From NCBI RefSeq assembly GCF_900101545.1, contig NZ_FMZU01000016.1:124001-188000 (forward strand): a stretch of DNA of 64,000 nucleotides. Reading direction: 5' to 3'. This document shows positions 8,615 through 16,309 of this stretch, one piece after another. The notes under the pieces were generated by a model, which saw nothing but the letters and a program-made list of their open reading frames with translations, made no database searches and was not told the DNA's origin. The position numbers were made by a program, and so were the translations under genes. The stretch's first letter is position 1; the number at the start of each line of letters is the position of its first letter. Source of the DNA: Variovorax sp. CF079. GTDB lineage: Bacteria; Pseudomonadota; Gammaproteobacteria; Burkholderiales; Burkholderiaceae_C.

Positions 8615-9430
8615 TCAGCCGCGCAAGCCCTTCCAGAGCATGTAGGCCGCCAGCACGTAGAGGATGCTTGCGAACACGCGCTTGAGCTTCGACACCGGCA
8701 GGCTGTGCGCGGCTTTCGCGCCGAGCGGCGCAGTGAGGAAGCTGCAGACCGCGATCACGGCCAGCGCAGGCAGCCAGATGTAGCCGATCGAGCCGGCCGG
8801 CAGGTCCTGCACCGATTGGCCGCTGGCCACGTAGCCGAGCACGTTGGCCACCGCGATCGGAAAGCCCAAAGCGGCGCTGGTGGCGACCGCGTTGTGGATT
8901 GCGACATTGCACCAGGTCATGAAGGGGACGCTGATGAAGCCGCCGCCGGCGCCGACCAGGCCCGAGAGGAAGCCGATCGCGCCGCCGCCCGCGAGCTGGC
9001 CCGCGGTGCCGGGCATCTGTCGCGTCGGCTTGGGCTTGCGGTTCAGGAACATCTGCGTTGCCGAGAAACCGACGAAGAGCGCAAAGAAGACGGCGAGCGC
9101 CGAGCCCTTGAGCAGAGCGAACACGCCGAGACTGCCGACCAGGCTGCCGATCACGATGCCGGGCGACAGCCTTTTCACGATGTCCCAGCGCACGGCGCCG
9201 CGCCTGTGGTGCGCGAGCACGCTCGAGATGGACGTGAACATGATGGTCGACATGGAGGTTGCGATCGCCATCTTCACCGCCAGGTCGGCCGGCACGCCGC
9301 GATGGCCCAGGATGATCGTGATGAAAGGCACCATCAACATGCCGCCGCCGATGCCGAGCAGGCCGGCGAGAAAACCGGTACCGACGCCGAGCACGGCGAG
9401 TTCGGCGACCAGCAGGGGGGCGATCGTCAT
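8615..9430 (-). CDS. TauE/SafE-family sulfite exporter-like membrane protein
   Basis: 271 residues and strongly hydrophobic, with about eight predicted membrane segments in two homologous halves. Each half carries the glycine-rich repeat: GFLAGLLGIGGGMLMVPF near residue 20 and GFLSGLVGAGGGFISVPF near residue 155. The family exports anions such as sulfite or sulfoacetate, or other small organic acids; the substrate cannot be assigned. It occupies the position next to 6S RNA that fau holds in Escherichia coli. The start codon is only 15 nt past the 6S terminator A/T run, leaving no room for a separate promoter in between. Confidence 0.9.
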   Translation of the reverse strand: MTIAPLLVAELAVLGVGTGFLAGLLGIGGGMLMVPFITIILGHRGVPADLAVKMAIATSMSTIMFTSISSVLAHHRRGAVRWDIVKRLSPGIVIGSLVGSLGVFALLKGSALAVFFALFVGFSATQMFLNRKPKPTRQMPGTAGQLAGGGAIGFLSGLVGAGGGFISVPFMTWCNVAIHNAVATSAALGFPIAVANVLGYVASGQSVQDLPAGSIGYIWLPALAVIAVCSFLTAPLGAKAAHSLPVSKLKRVFASILYVLAAYMLWKGLRG

Positions 9431-9445
9431 GAAAGGAGGCCTCTG

Positions 9446-9479
9446 AAAAAAGCCACGGCCCCGAATACGGGGCCGTGGC
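9446..9479 (-). terminator. Rho-independent terminator after 6S RNA
   Basis: A perfect 12-bp stem (GCCACGGCCCCG paired with CGGGGCCGTGGC) with a 4-nt loop is followed, reading the minus strand, by six T residues. It lies just downstream of the 6S RNA 3' end and just upstream of the TauE/SafE start codon. Confidence 0.9.
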
Positions 9480-9490
9480 CGTCCAAAAAA

Positions 9491-9665
9491 GGTGTCTGCG
9501 AGTGAGGCCGGACTCGCATCCTGAACCAGGGTTCAGGTGGGCGAGGGCAGCAAGGCTTCGGGTTCATCTGACGCGAGATGATCACACCCGCCAAGCGATA
9601 TACCAAGCCCTGCTCCGTAGAGCATTGGAACAAGGAAATATTAAGCCCGACACGCACCGCAGACG
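9491..9665 (-). ncRNA. ssrS: 6S RNA
   Basis: A roughly 175-nt RNA that binds the housekeeping RNA polymerase holoenzyme by mimicking an open promoter. On the minus strand the 5' GTCTGCG (9664-9658) pairs with the 3' CGCAGAC (9500-9494), giving the closing stem. The conserved 3' side CCTGAACCCTGGTTCAGG resembles the E. coli CCTTGAACCAAGGGTTCAAGG segment. A central apical hairpin is formed by TGCTCTACGGAGCA. It lies directly downstream of zapA, the conserved ssrS location. A terminator follows. The ends are estimates to a few bases. Confidence 0.88.
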
Positions 9666-9671
9666 GAGTGG

Positions 9672-9677
9672 ATTTTA
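9672..9677 (-). promoter_or_regulatory. Probable -10 box of the 6S RNA promoter
   Basis: TAAAAT on the minus strand, about 7 nt upstream of the inferred 6S 5' end. I see no good -35 match at the expected distance, so 6S may also be processed from a zapA read-through transcript. Confidence 0.5.
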
Positions 9678-9706
9678 CGCCCGCAATGACGAGCGCATGT
9701 AGTCCG

Positions 9707-10042
9707 TCACAGCAAATGGTCGTCGCCGGCGAGGGCCTGGTCGAGGCGCTGGATCAGTTGTGCGGCACGGGCATCGTCGGCCGCTGCATCGGGACCCGCC
9801 GCAGGGGCGGCCGCCGGCGCGGCAGGCGCCGCGATCGTCGCTTCGCGCTGGGCCAGGTCGAAGGCGAGGTTCAGCGAGGCCAGCACTGCGATGCGGTCGC
9901 GCGCCTTCACCTTGCCCGCATCGCGGATCTTGCACATTGCGGCATCGACGCGCTCGACGGCTTCGCGCAGCTGCGGCTCGCCGCCTTCGGGGCAGCCGAG
10001 CAGGTAGCTCTGGCCCATGATCTGGACTTCGACTTGTTTCAT
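9707..10042 (-). CDS. zapA: Cell division protein ZapA
   Basis: 111 residues. It promotes FtsZ protofilament bundling at the Z ring. The N-terminal globular domain is clear: MKQVEVQIMGQSYLLGCPEGGEPQLREAVERVD, then VKARDRIAVLASLNLAFDL. It is followed by an Ala/Pro-rich linker and a C-terminal coiled-coil segment around AAQLIQRLDQALAG. The ATG overlaps the stop of the upstream coiled-coil gene (ATGA), so both are probably made from one transcript, and 6S RNA lies immediately downstream, as in many proteobacteria. Confidence 0.95.
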   Translation of the reverse strand: MKQVEVQIMGQSYLLGCPEGGEPQLREAVERVDAAMCKIRDAGKVKARDRIAVLASLNLAFDLAQREATIAAPAAPAAAPAAGPDAAADDARAAQLIQRLDQALAGDDHLL

Positions 10043-10266
10043 CAGGAAGAGGGAGCGTCTTGAGAGGGTTCTGCCGGCAGCTGTTCGAGCAGCGCATCGA
10101 GCCGCGTGCGTGCCGCGGCCAGCCGCGACTTGAGCGCATCGCGTTCGCGCGTGAGCGCGTTCACCTGGTCTTGCAGCAACGCATTGGTGCGCTGCACTTC
10201 TTCGTGGCGCACAAGCAAACGTTCGACGCGCTCGGCGATCTGTTCAATACGGCTCGGTGCAGGCAT
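10042..10266 (-). CDS. ZapB-like coiled-coil protein (TIGR02449-type)
   Basis: 74 residues, almost entirely a predicted coiled coil: RIEQIAERVERLLVRHEEVQ, then ALLQDQVNALTRERDALKSR and RTRLDALLEQLP. The same small gene precedes zapA in many betaproteobacteria and is presumed to act in division, by analogy with ZapB. The frame extends upstream to 10305, but the ATG at 10266 removes a basic, unconserved leader, so I use it. Opposite this start the cobalamin riboswitch is transcribed away, so 10267-10317 must hold the promoters of both directions. Confidence 0.82.
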   Translation of the reverse strand: MPAPSRIEQIAERVERLLVRHEEVQRTNALLQDQVNALTRERDALKSRLAAARTRLDALLEQLPAEPSQDAPSS

Positions 10267-10317
10267 GGGGGGCGATTGTAGTTTCCGGCGAGCGCGCTTT
10301 CGCACTTAAAATCCCGC

Positions 10318-10530
10318 GCGTTGGTGCTCGCGCCGCGGTTCACGCGGCGCAGTTCAACGGGAAGCAGGAGTCGAAGCCCCCTCGGGCCGAGCCAGCCTGC
10401 GCTGCCCCCGCAACGGTCAAGCAGACGGCACCCCTTCGGTGCCGCCCTCGTCAAGAAGCCACTGGGCGCCCTGAAACAGGCGCCTGGGAAGGCGACGGGG
10501 GCGCGCTGCCAGCCCGGATACCGGCCAACG
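10318..10530 (+). promoter_or_regulatory. Cobalamin (adenosylcobalamin) riboswitch
   Basis: The conserved core elements appear in order: TTCAACGGGAAGCAGG near 10352, GCTGCCCCCGCAACGG near 10399, the GCCACTGGGCGCC and GCCTGGGAAGGCG arms near 10457-10497, and the B12 box GCCAGCCCGGATACCGGCC at 10508-10526. It lies in the leader of btuB and the downstream overlapped B12 genes. After the box come the hairpins of the expression platform, including CACCGGCGGGGAAGCCGGTG at 10580-10599. No T-run follows, so control is more likely on translation initiation than on termination. Boundaries are approximate. Confidence 0.95.
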
Positions 10531-10623
10531 AGGCGGCTGCCGCATGCGTGAAGCATGAGGCGGTCATGACGTCCAAGCACCGGCGGGGAAGCCGGTGACG
10601 GACATTGATCTCTTGTGTTTCCC

Positions 10624-12501
10624 ATGATGACAACCTGCGTTTCTTCCGCACGCGCCGCCGGGCGCGCTTCGTCGCGTCCGCTGGCACGCCCCAGCGCCAT
10701 TTCCCTTTCGGTTGCCGCGTTGCTGGGCATGCCCGCGCTCGCCTTCGCACAAGCTGCAGCCCCGGCATTGCCCGAAACGGTGGTGACCGCGACCCGCACG
10801 CCAACGCGTGCCGACGAACTGGTGTCGGACACGGTGGTCATCGATCGCGCGCAGATCGAACGCCAGGCCAGCCGCACGCTGCCCGAACTGCTGGCGCGTG
10901 TCGCGGGGGTTCAGATGTCCGCCAACGGCGGTGCGGGCAAGGTCAGCAGCGTATTCATCCGAGGCACCGAAGCCCGCCACACGATCCTGCTGATCGACGG
11001 CGTGCGCTATGGCTCCGCCACAGCCGGCACGCCCTCGTGGGACAACATCCCGGTCGAGATGATCGAACGTATCGAAGTGGTCAAGGGGCCGGCCTCGGCG
11101 CTCTACGGCAGCGACGGCGTGGGCGGTGTGGTGCAGATCTTCACGCGCAAGGCCAAGCCGGGCGAGGACTCGTTCAGCCCGCGCGCGTCGAGCACCATCG
11201 GCAGCGAAGGCTACAAGCAGATCACCGGCGGCTTCACCGGCGCCTCGGGGCCCTTCACGTACTCGCTCGACGCGCAGCGCACGATCGACAAGAGCTTCTC
11301 CGCGACCAACCGCAAGGTGCAGTTCGGCAACTTCAACCCGGACCGCGATCCTTTCATGCAGAGCGCCCTCAACGCGTCGCTGGGCTACCAGATCAATCCA
11401 GACTGGAAGATCGACAGCGGCCTGCTGTACTCGGAAGGCCTGAACCATTTCGACGACGGCCCCAATCGCGACACCCGCGCCGTTGTGCGCACCCAGACCG
11501 CGTACATCGGCGCGCGCGGCAAGGTGATGCAGAACTGGTCGACGCAGCTGCGCTACGCACAGAGCCGCGACTACACGCGCTCCATCGTCGCCGCCACGCT
11601 GCCGGGCCTGTTCGAGACCACGCAGGACCAGTACCTGTGGCAGAACGACATCGCGACGCCGATCGGCACCGTGGTCGCCGGCCTGGAACGCCGCGTGCAG
11701 GAGGTCAACAGCGACACCGCGTACGCAGTGACTAAGCGTGACATCGACTCGGCCTTCGTCGGCCTCAACGGCAGCGCGGGCGCCCACAGCTGGCAGGTCG
11801 ACGCGCGGCACGACCGCAATTCGCAGTTCGGCGACAGCAACACCTGGTTCGCCGGCTACGGCTACCGGATCACGCCGAACTGGCGCGTCAACGCGTCGCA
11901 CGGCACCAGCTTCGTCGCGCCTTCGTTCAACCAGCTCTACTTCCCCAACTTCGGCAACGCGGCGCTGCAGCCGGAAGAGGGCAAGAACACCGACGTCGGC
12001 ATCACCTGGAGCCAGGACGGCCAGAGCGTGAAGCTGGTGCGCTACGACAACAAGATCCGCGGCTTCATCACCAACACCACCCGGCCCGAGAACATACCCC
12101 GCGCTCGCATCGAGGGCTGGACGCTGGGCTACGACGGCCAGTTCGGCCCCTGGGGCGTGCATGCGAACCTGGACTCGCTGGACCCGCGCAACGAGGGTAC
12201 CGGCAAGCTGCTGCCGCGCCGCGCGAAGAACACCGTTTCACTGGGCATCGACTACGCCGTCGGCCCCTGGAAGTTCGGCGGCTCGGCGCTGCATGTGGGG
12301 CGCCGCTTTGACGACGTGGCCAATACGCGCAGACTCGGCAACTACACGACCGTCGATCTCTATGCCGAGTACCAGGTGGCGAAGGACTGGTCGGTGCAGG
12401 GGCGCATCACGAACCTCAACGACGTCACGTATGAAACAGCCTACGGCTACAACCAGCGCGGGCGCGCTGCCTACCTGACGGTGCGGTGGCAGCCGAAATG
12501 A
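10624..12501 (+). CDS. btuB: TonB-dependent vitamin B12 outer-membrane receptor
   Basis: About 625 residues. It imports cobalamins across the outer membrane with TonB energy. A signal peptide ends near ALAFAQA, and a TonB box-like PETVVTATRTPTR follows. The plug domain contains RTLPELLARVAGVQ, SVFIRGTEARHTILLIDGVR and VVKGPASALYGSDGVGGVV. The barrel ends with LTVRWQPK, a typical terminal strand. The frame also permits a GTG at 10615; no strong ribosome-binding site favours either, and I take the ATG at 10624. Expression should be repressed by cobalamin through the leader riboswitch. Its stop overlaps the cobU start. Confidence 0.94.
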   Translation: MMTTCVSSARAAGRASSRPLARPSAISLSVAALLGMPALAFAQAAAPALPETVVTATRTPTRADELVSDTVVIDRAQIERQASRTLPELLARVAGVQMSANGGAGKVSSVFIRGTEARHTILLIDGVRYGSATAGTPSWDNIPVEMIERIEVVKGPASALYGSDGVGGVVQIFTRKAKPGEDSFSPRASSTIGSEGYKQITGGFTGASGPFTYSLDAQRTIDKSFSATNRKVQFGNFNPDRDPFMQSALNASLGYQINPDWKIDSGLLYSEGLNHFDDGPNRDTRAVVRTQTAYIGARGKVMQNWSTQLRYAQSRDYTRSIVAATLPGLFETTQDQYLWQNDIATPIGTVVAGLERRVQEVNSDTAYAVTKRDIDSAFVGLNGSAGAHSWQVDARHDRNSQFGDSNTWFAGYGYRITPNWRVNASHGTSFVAPSFNQLYFPNFGNAALQPEEGKNTDVGITWSQDGQSVKLVRYDNKIRGFITNTTRPENIPRARIEGWTLGYDGQFGPWGVHANLDSLDPRNEGTGKLLPRRAKNTVSLGIDYAVGPWKFGGSALHVGRRFDDVANTRRLGNYTTVDLYAEYQVAKDWSVQGRITNLNDVTYETAYGYNQRGRAAYLTVRWQPK

Positions 12502-13070
12502 ACATCGCACGCCGCGAACTGATCCTCGGCGGTCAGCGCAGCGGCAAGTCGCGGCGCGCCGAAGGGCGCGCGGCCGAGTGGCTTGCGCGTTCTCCCGCGC
12601 ACCACGCGGTGCTGATCGCGACCGCGATGGCGCACGACGACGAGATGCGCGAACGCATCGCCCGGCATCGCGAGGACCGCGCGCTGCGCGCGCCGGGCCT
12701 CGCCACCGTCGAGGAGCCGATCGCGCTCGGTCCCGCGCTGGCCCGGCTGAGCGCGCCGCATGTCCTGGTGGTGGTCGATTGCCTCACGCTGTGGCTCACC
12801 AACTTGCTGATGCCGGCGGCGTCCGCGTCTCACGGAAGCAGCGCCTCGCTGGAGATGGTGCAGGCTTCGCTGCTGCGTGCCCTGCGCGAAGCGCGCGGCC
12901 CGGTGGTGCTGGTCGCCAACGAGATCGGTCTCGGCGTGATCCCGATGGGCAGCGAGGTGCGCGCCTTCGTCGATGCGCTGGGACGCCTCAACCAGGAGGT
13001 GGCGGCGGCCTGCGAGCGCGTCACGCTGATGGCCGCAGGCCTGCCGCTCAGTTTGAAAGAACCCGAATGA
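12498..13070 (+). CDS. cobU: Adenosylcobinamide kinase / adenosylcobinamide-phosphate guanylyltransferase
   Basis: 190 residues. It phosphorylates adenosylcobinamide and then transfers GMP to give adenosylcobinamide-GDP. The P-loop GGQRSGKS is at residues 11-18. The conserved VVDCLTLWLTNLL and LVANEIGLGVIPMG follow, and RLNQEVAAACERVTLMAAGLPL closes the protein. The ATG at 12498 overlaps the btuB stop (ATGA); an upstream GTG at 12486 is possible but less likely. Coupling to btuB places this assembly enzyme under the riboswitch. The product is the substrate of CobS encoded at 29316. Confidence 0.94.
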   Translation: MNIARRELILGGQRSGKSRRAEGRAAEWLARSPAHHAVLIATAMAHDDEMRERIARHREDRALRAPGLATVEEPIALGPALARLSAPHVLVVVDCLTLWLTNLLMPAASASHGSSASLEMVQASLLRALREARGPVVLVANEIGLGVIPMGSEVRAFVDALGRLNQEVAAACERVTLMAAGLPLSLKEPE

Positions 13071-13927
13071 ATCCGCTTTGCAGGTGGGCGCTCGCGCTGG
13101 CCGCGGCGGCGCTGACGGTCGCGGCCCATGCCGTGGTCGTGACCGACGAGCGCGGCGTGCGCGTCGACCTGCCGCGGCCGCCGCAGCGCATCGTGAGCCT
13201 GCTGCCCTCGCTGACAGAATCGGTCTGCACGCTGGGCGCCTGCGAGCGGCTGATCGGCGTCGACCGCTACTCCAACTGGCCCGATGCCGTGCGCGCACTG
13301 CCGCAGCTGGGCGGCGGCATCGATCCGAACGTCGAGGCCATCGTGGCGCTCAAGCCCGACGTGGTGCTCCTGGCCAAGTCCTCGCGCGTCACCGAGCGGC
13401 TCGAGGCGCTGGGTCTCAAAGTGATCGTGCTCGAACCGAAGAGCCATGCCGACGTGCAGCGCGTGCTCGACGCGCTCGGCCAGGTGCTGGGCATCGGCGA
13501 TGCGCAACGCGTGTGGCGCGCCATCGATGCCAGCGTGACGGCGGCGGCAGAGGCGCTGCCGGCGCGCGCGAAGAACAGGCGCGTGTACTTCGAGATCAAC
13601 AGCGCGCCCTACGCGGCGAGCGAAGTCTCTTTCATCGGCGAGACGCTCGCGCGGCTCGGCGTGAAGAACATCGTGCCGGCTTCGCTCGGGCCCTTTCCCA
13701 AGCTCAATCCCGAATACGTGGTGCGCGCCGATCCCGACCTGATCATGGTCGGCGAGCGCAGCGCGCAGGGACTCGAGCAGCGGCCGGGCTGGGCTTCCAT
13801 CCGGGCGGTGCGCGAAGGCCGCATCTGCCGCTTCAAGGCTGCCGAATCCGATGTGCTGGTACGGCCTGGCCCGCGCATGGGCGAGGCTGCACAGCTCATG
13901 GCGAAGTGCCTGCAGGACAAGGCGTGA
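13067..13927 (+). CDS. btuF: Periplasmic cobalamin-binding protein of the BtuFCD importer
   Basis: 286 residues. It has an N-terminal signal peptide (LALAAAALTVAAHA) and the class III binding-protein pattern PPQRIVSLLPSLTESVCTLG, LIGVDRYSNWP, then NVEAIVALKPDVVLL and a C-terminal RPGPRMGEAAQLM. The ATG overlaps the cobU stop and its own stop overlaps the btuC GTG. Sitting in a riboswitch-led cluster with an FecCD-type permease and ATPase, it is best read as the B12 or corrinoid binding protein. A haem or siderophore ligand is unlikely in this context. Confidence 0.9.
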   Translation: MNPLCRWALALAAAALTVAAHAVVVTDERGVRVDLPRPPQRIVSLLPSLTESVCTLGACERLIGVDRYSNWPDAVRALPQLGGGIDPNVEAIVALKPDVVLLAKSSRVTERLEALGLKVIVLEPKSHADVQRVLDALGQVLGIGDAQRVWRAIDASVTAAAEALPARAKNRRVYFEINSAPYAASEVSFIGETLARLGVKNIVPASLGPFPKLNPEYVVRADPDLIMVGERSAQGLEQRPGWASIRAVREGRICRFKAAESDVLVRPGPRMGEAAQLMAKCLQDKA

Positions 13928-14928
13928 AGAGCGAGCATCGCCGCGCCCTCTCGCTCGGCATCGGGCTGATGGTGCTGAGCGCCGCGCTGATCGTGCTGGG
14001 CGCAGGCATCGGCAGCACCGGCTTCGAGAGCGTGTTCGCGGCGCACCGTGATCCGGTCGCGCTGCAGATCGTGTGGGACATCCGCCTGCCGCGCACGCTG
14101 GGCGCCTGGCTCGCCGGCGCGCTGCTCGGCCTCGCGGGCGCGGTGGCGCAGGGCCTGTTTCGCAATCCCCTGGCCGACCCTTATCTGCTGGGCAGTGCTT
14201 CGGGCGCCTCGCTCGGCATGGCCGTGGCGCTGTCGCTGTTCGGCGTCTCGGCGGCCAGCACGCAATGGGTGGTGCGCCTGGGCCTGACCGGCGCGGCCTT
14301 TCTGGGGGCCGTGCTGGCGGTGCTGCTCACCCTGATGCTGGCGCGCGGCGTGCAGCAGACGCTCCGGCTGCTGCTGGCCGGCGTGATCGTCGGCGTGGTG
14401 CTCGGCGCCGCCAAGGACCTGATCACCATCGCATCGGCCGACATCCTGCAGGCGATCCAGGGGTTCATGCTCGGCAGCACGGGCCTGGTCGGCTGGAGCG
14501 CCTGCGGCGTGATGGGCGCGCTCGGCCTCGTCTGCCTGCTGCTCGGCTGGGCGCTGGCGCCGGTGCTCGACGGGCTGGCGCTCGGCGAGGCCACGGCCAG
14601 CAGCCTGGGCTTGCCGCTGGGCGCGATGCGCGCCGCGCTGGTGGCGGTGCTCGCGCTTGCCACCGGCACCGCGGTGGCGCAGACCGGGCTCATCGCTTTC
14701 GTCGGCCTGGCGGCGCCGCACCTGGTGCGCTCGGCCGTGAAGACCACGCATGCGCGCCTGATCGTGCTGTCGACCGCGATGGGCGGCCTGCTGCTGATGG
14801 CGGCCGACCTGCTGGCGCGCTGGCTGATCGCGCCGCAGGAGCTGCCGGTCGGCGTGCTGACCGCAGTGCTCGGAGGCAGCTATCTGCTGTGGCTCATGCA
14901 TCGGCGCAGCGCGCGGGGAGGCTTCTGA
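13924..14928 (+). CDS. btuC: Cobalamin ABC transporter permease (FecCD family)
   Basis: 334 residues with about ten membrane segments. Family motifs are RLPRTLGAWLAGALLGLAGA near residue 55, QGLFRNPLADPYLLGSASGA, and the coupling region GLIAFVGLAAPHLVRS near residue 260, which contacts the ATPase. The GTG start overlaps the btuF stop (GTGA), and the stop overlaps the btuD ATG, so the three importer genes are tightly coupled. It forms the inner-membrane channel for corrinoids delivered by BtuF. Confidence 0.92.
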   Translation: MKSEHRRALSLGIGLMVLSAALIVLGAGIGSTGFESVFAAHRDPVALQIVWDIRLPRTLGAWLAGALLGLAGAVAQGLFRNPLADPYLLGSASGASLGMAVALSLFGVSAASTQWVVRLGLTGAAFLGAVLAVLLTLMLARGVQQTLRLLLAGVIVGVVLGAAKDLITIASADILQAIQGFMLGSTGLVGWSACGVMGALGLVCLLLGWALAPVLDGLALGEATASSLGLPLGAMRAALVAVLALATGTAVAQTGLIAFVGLAAPHLVRSAVKTTHARLIVLSTAMGGLLLMAADLLARWLIAPQELPVGVLTAVLGGSYLLWLMHRRSARGGF

Positions 14929-15716
14929 TGGAGCGGGTGGTCGCGCGCGGCATCGCGCTCGAGGCAAGGCAGGTCAGCGCGACGCTGGGCCAGACCGAGG
15001 TGCTGCATGGCATCGATCTCGCGCTCGCGGCCGGCCGCTGGACCAGCATCGTCGGTCCCAATGGCGCGGGCAAGTCCACCTTGCTCAAGGTGCTGGCCGG
15101 CCTGCTGGCCCATCGCGGCGAGGTGCGCCTGTTCGGGCAGCCGCTCGATGCCATCTCCGGCCGTGCGCGCGCGCGGCGGCTGTCGTGGCTCGGCCAGGGC
15201 GGCGCGGGCGAAGGCTCTGCCGATGACCTGATGGTCTACGACGTCGCCATGCTCGGGCGCCTGCCGCACCAGCGCTGGCTCGCCGCGCCCAGCGATGCCG
15301 ATCGCGCGGCCGTCGAGCGCGCGCTGCGCAGCACCCAGGCCTGGGAGTGGGGCGGGCGGCCGCTCGGCCAGCTGTCGGGCGGCGAACGCCAGCGCGTGCT
15401 GCTGGCGCGTGCACTGGCCGTCGAAGCCGAACTGCTGCTGATGGACGAACCGCTCGCCAACCTCGATCCGCCGCACCAGGCCGACTGGATGGCGAGCGCC
15501 CGTGCGCTGGTGGCCGAAGGCAGGACGGTGGTCAGCGTGCTGCACGAACTCAATGCCGCGCTGGCGGCCGATGCGATGGTGGTGATGGCCAAGGGCCGCG
15601 TGCTGCACCATGGCCGCTGCGACGATGCAGCGACGCACCAGGCGCTCGAAGCGGTGTTCGACGGCCGCGTCACCGTGCATCGCGTGGCCAACCAGTGGCT
15701 GGCCGTACCGCACTGA
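14928..15716 (+). CDS. btuD: Cobalamin ABC transporter ATPase
   Basis: 262 residues. The ABC ATPase motifs are complete: Walker A GPNGAGKST near residue 44, signature LSGGERQR near residue 150, Walker B ELLLMDEPLANLD, and the switch histidine in VVSVLHELNAAL. The length matches FecE/BtuD-type ATPases. The start overlaps the btuC stop (TGATG). It powers the BtuC channel. Confidence 0.93.
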   Translation: MERVVARGIALEARQVSATLGQTEVLHGIDLALAAGRWTSIVGPNGAGKSTLLKVLAGLLAHRGEVRLFGQPLDAISGRARARRLSWLGQGGAGEGSADDLMVYDVAMLGRLPHQRWLAAPSDADRAAVERALRSTQAWEWGGRPLGQLSGGERQRVLLARALAVEAELLLMDEPLANLDPPHQADWMASARALVAEGRTVVSVLHELNAALAADAMVVMAKGRVLHHGRCDDAATHQALEAVFDGRVTVHRVANQWLAVPH

Positions 15717-15736
15717 ACACTCAACCGGGAACTCCC

Positions 15737-16306
15737 ATGCAGATCGAAACCCCACCCAGCGACAAGCCCTACGAGAAGCCCGAGGGCGAGCGCCGCGGCC
15801 TCGTGATCGTCAACACCGGCGACGGCAAGGGCAAGAGCACCGCGGCCTTCGGCCTCGCGCTGCGCGCACACGGCCGCGGCAAGGCCGTGAAGATCTTCCA
15901 GTTCATGAAGGTGCCGAGCGCGCGCTTCGGCGAGCACCGGATGTTCGAGCAGATCGGCATCCCGATCGAAGGGCTGGGCGACGGCTTCAGCTGGAAGAGC
16001 CAGGATCTCGAACGCTCGGCGCAGCTTGCGCGCGACGGCTGGGAGAAGGCGAGGGCGGCGATCCTCTCGGGCGAGCATTTCCTCGTGGTGCTCGACGAGA
16101 TCACCTATCCGCTGATCTACGGCTGGCTGCCGCTCGAAGGCGTGCTGGAGACGCTGCGCACGCGGCCGCGCGAAGTCCACGTGGTGCTGACCGGGCGCCG
16201 CTGCCCGCCCGAGATTGTCGAGTTGGCCGATACGGTGACCGAGATGCAGATGGTCAAGCATGCGTTCAAGGCCGGTATTCCGGCGCAACGAGGCATCGAG
16301 GACTAG
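15737..16306 (+). CDS. cobO: Cob(I)yrinic acid a,c-diamide adenosyltransferase
   Basis: 189 residues of the CobA/CobO/BtuR family, which transfers the 5'-deoxyadenosyl group of ATP to Co(I) corrinoids. The atypical P-loop GDGKGKST is at residues 28-35. AAFGLALRAHGRG, VVLDEITYPLIYGWL and VHVVLTGRRCPPEIVELAD are also characteristic. It starts 20 nt after btuD and is followed within 4 nt by the cbiB start. The same enzyme can serve salvage of imported cobalamin or cobinamide. Confidence 0.94.
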   Translation: MQIETPPSDKPYEKPEGERRGLVIVNTGDGKGKSTAAFGLALRAHGRGKAVKIFQFMKVPSARFGEHRMFEQIGIPIEGLGDGFSWKSQDLERSAQLARDGWEKARAAILSGEHFLVVLDEITYPLIYGWLPLEGVLETLRTRPREVHVVLTGRRCPPEIVELADTVTEMQMVKHAFKAGIPAQRGIED

Positions 16307-16309
16307 AGC

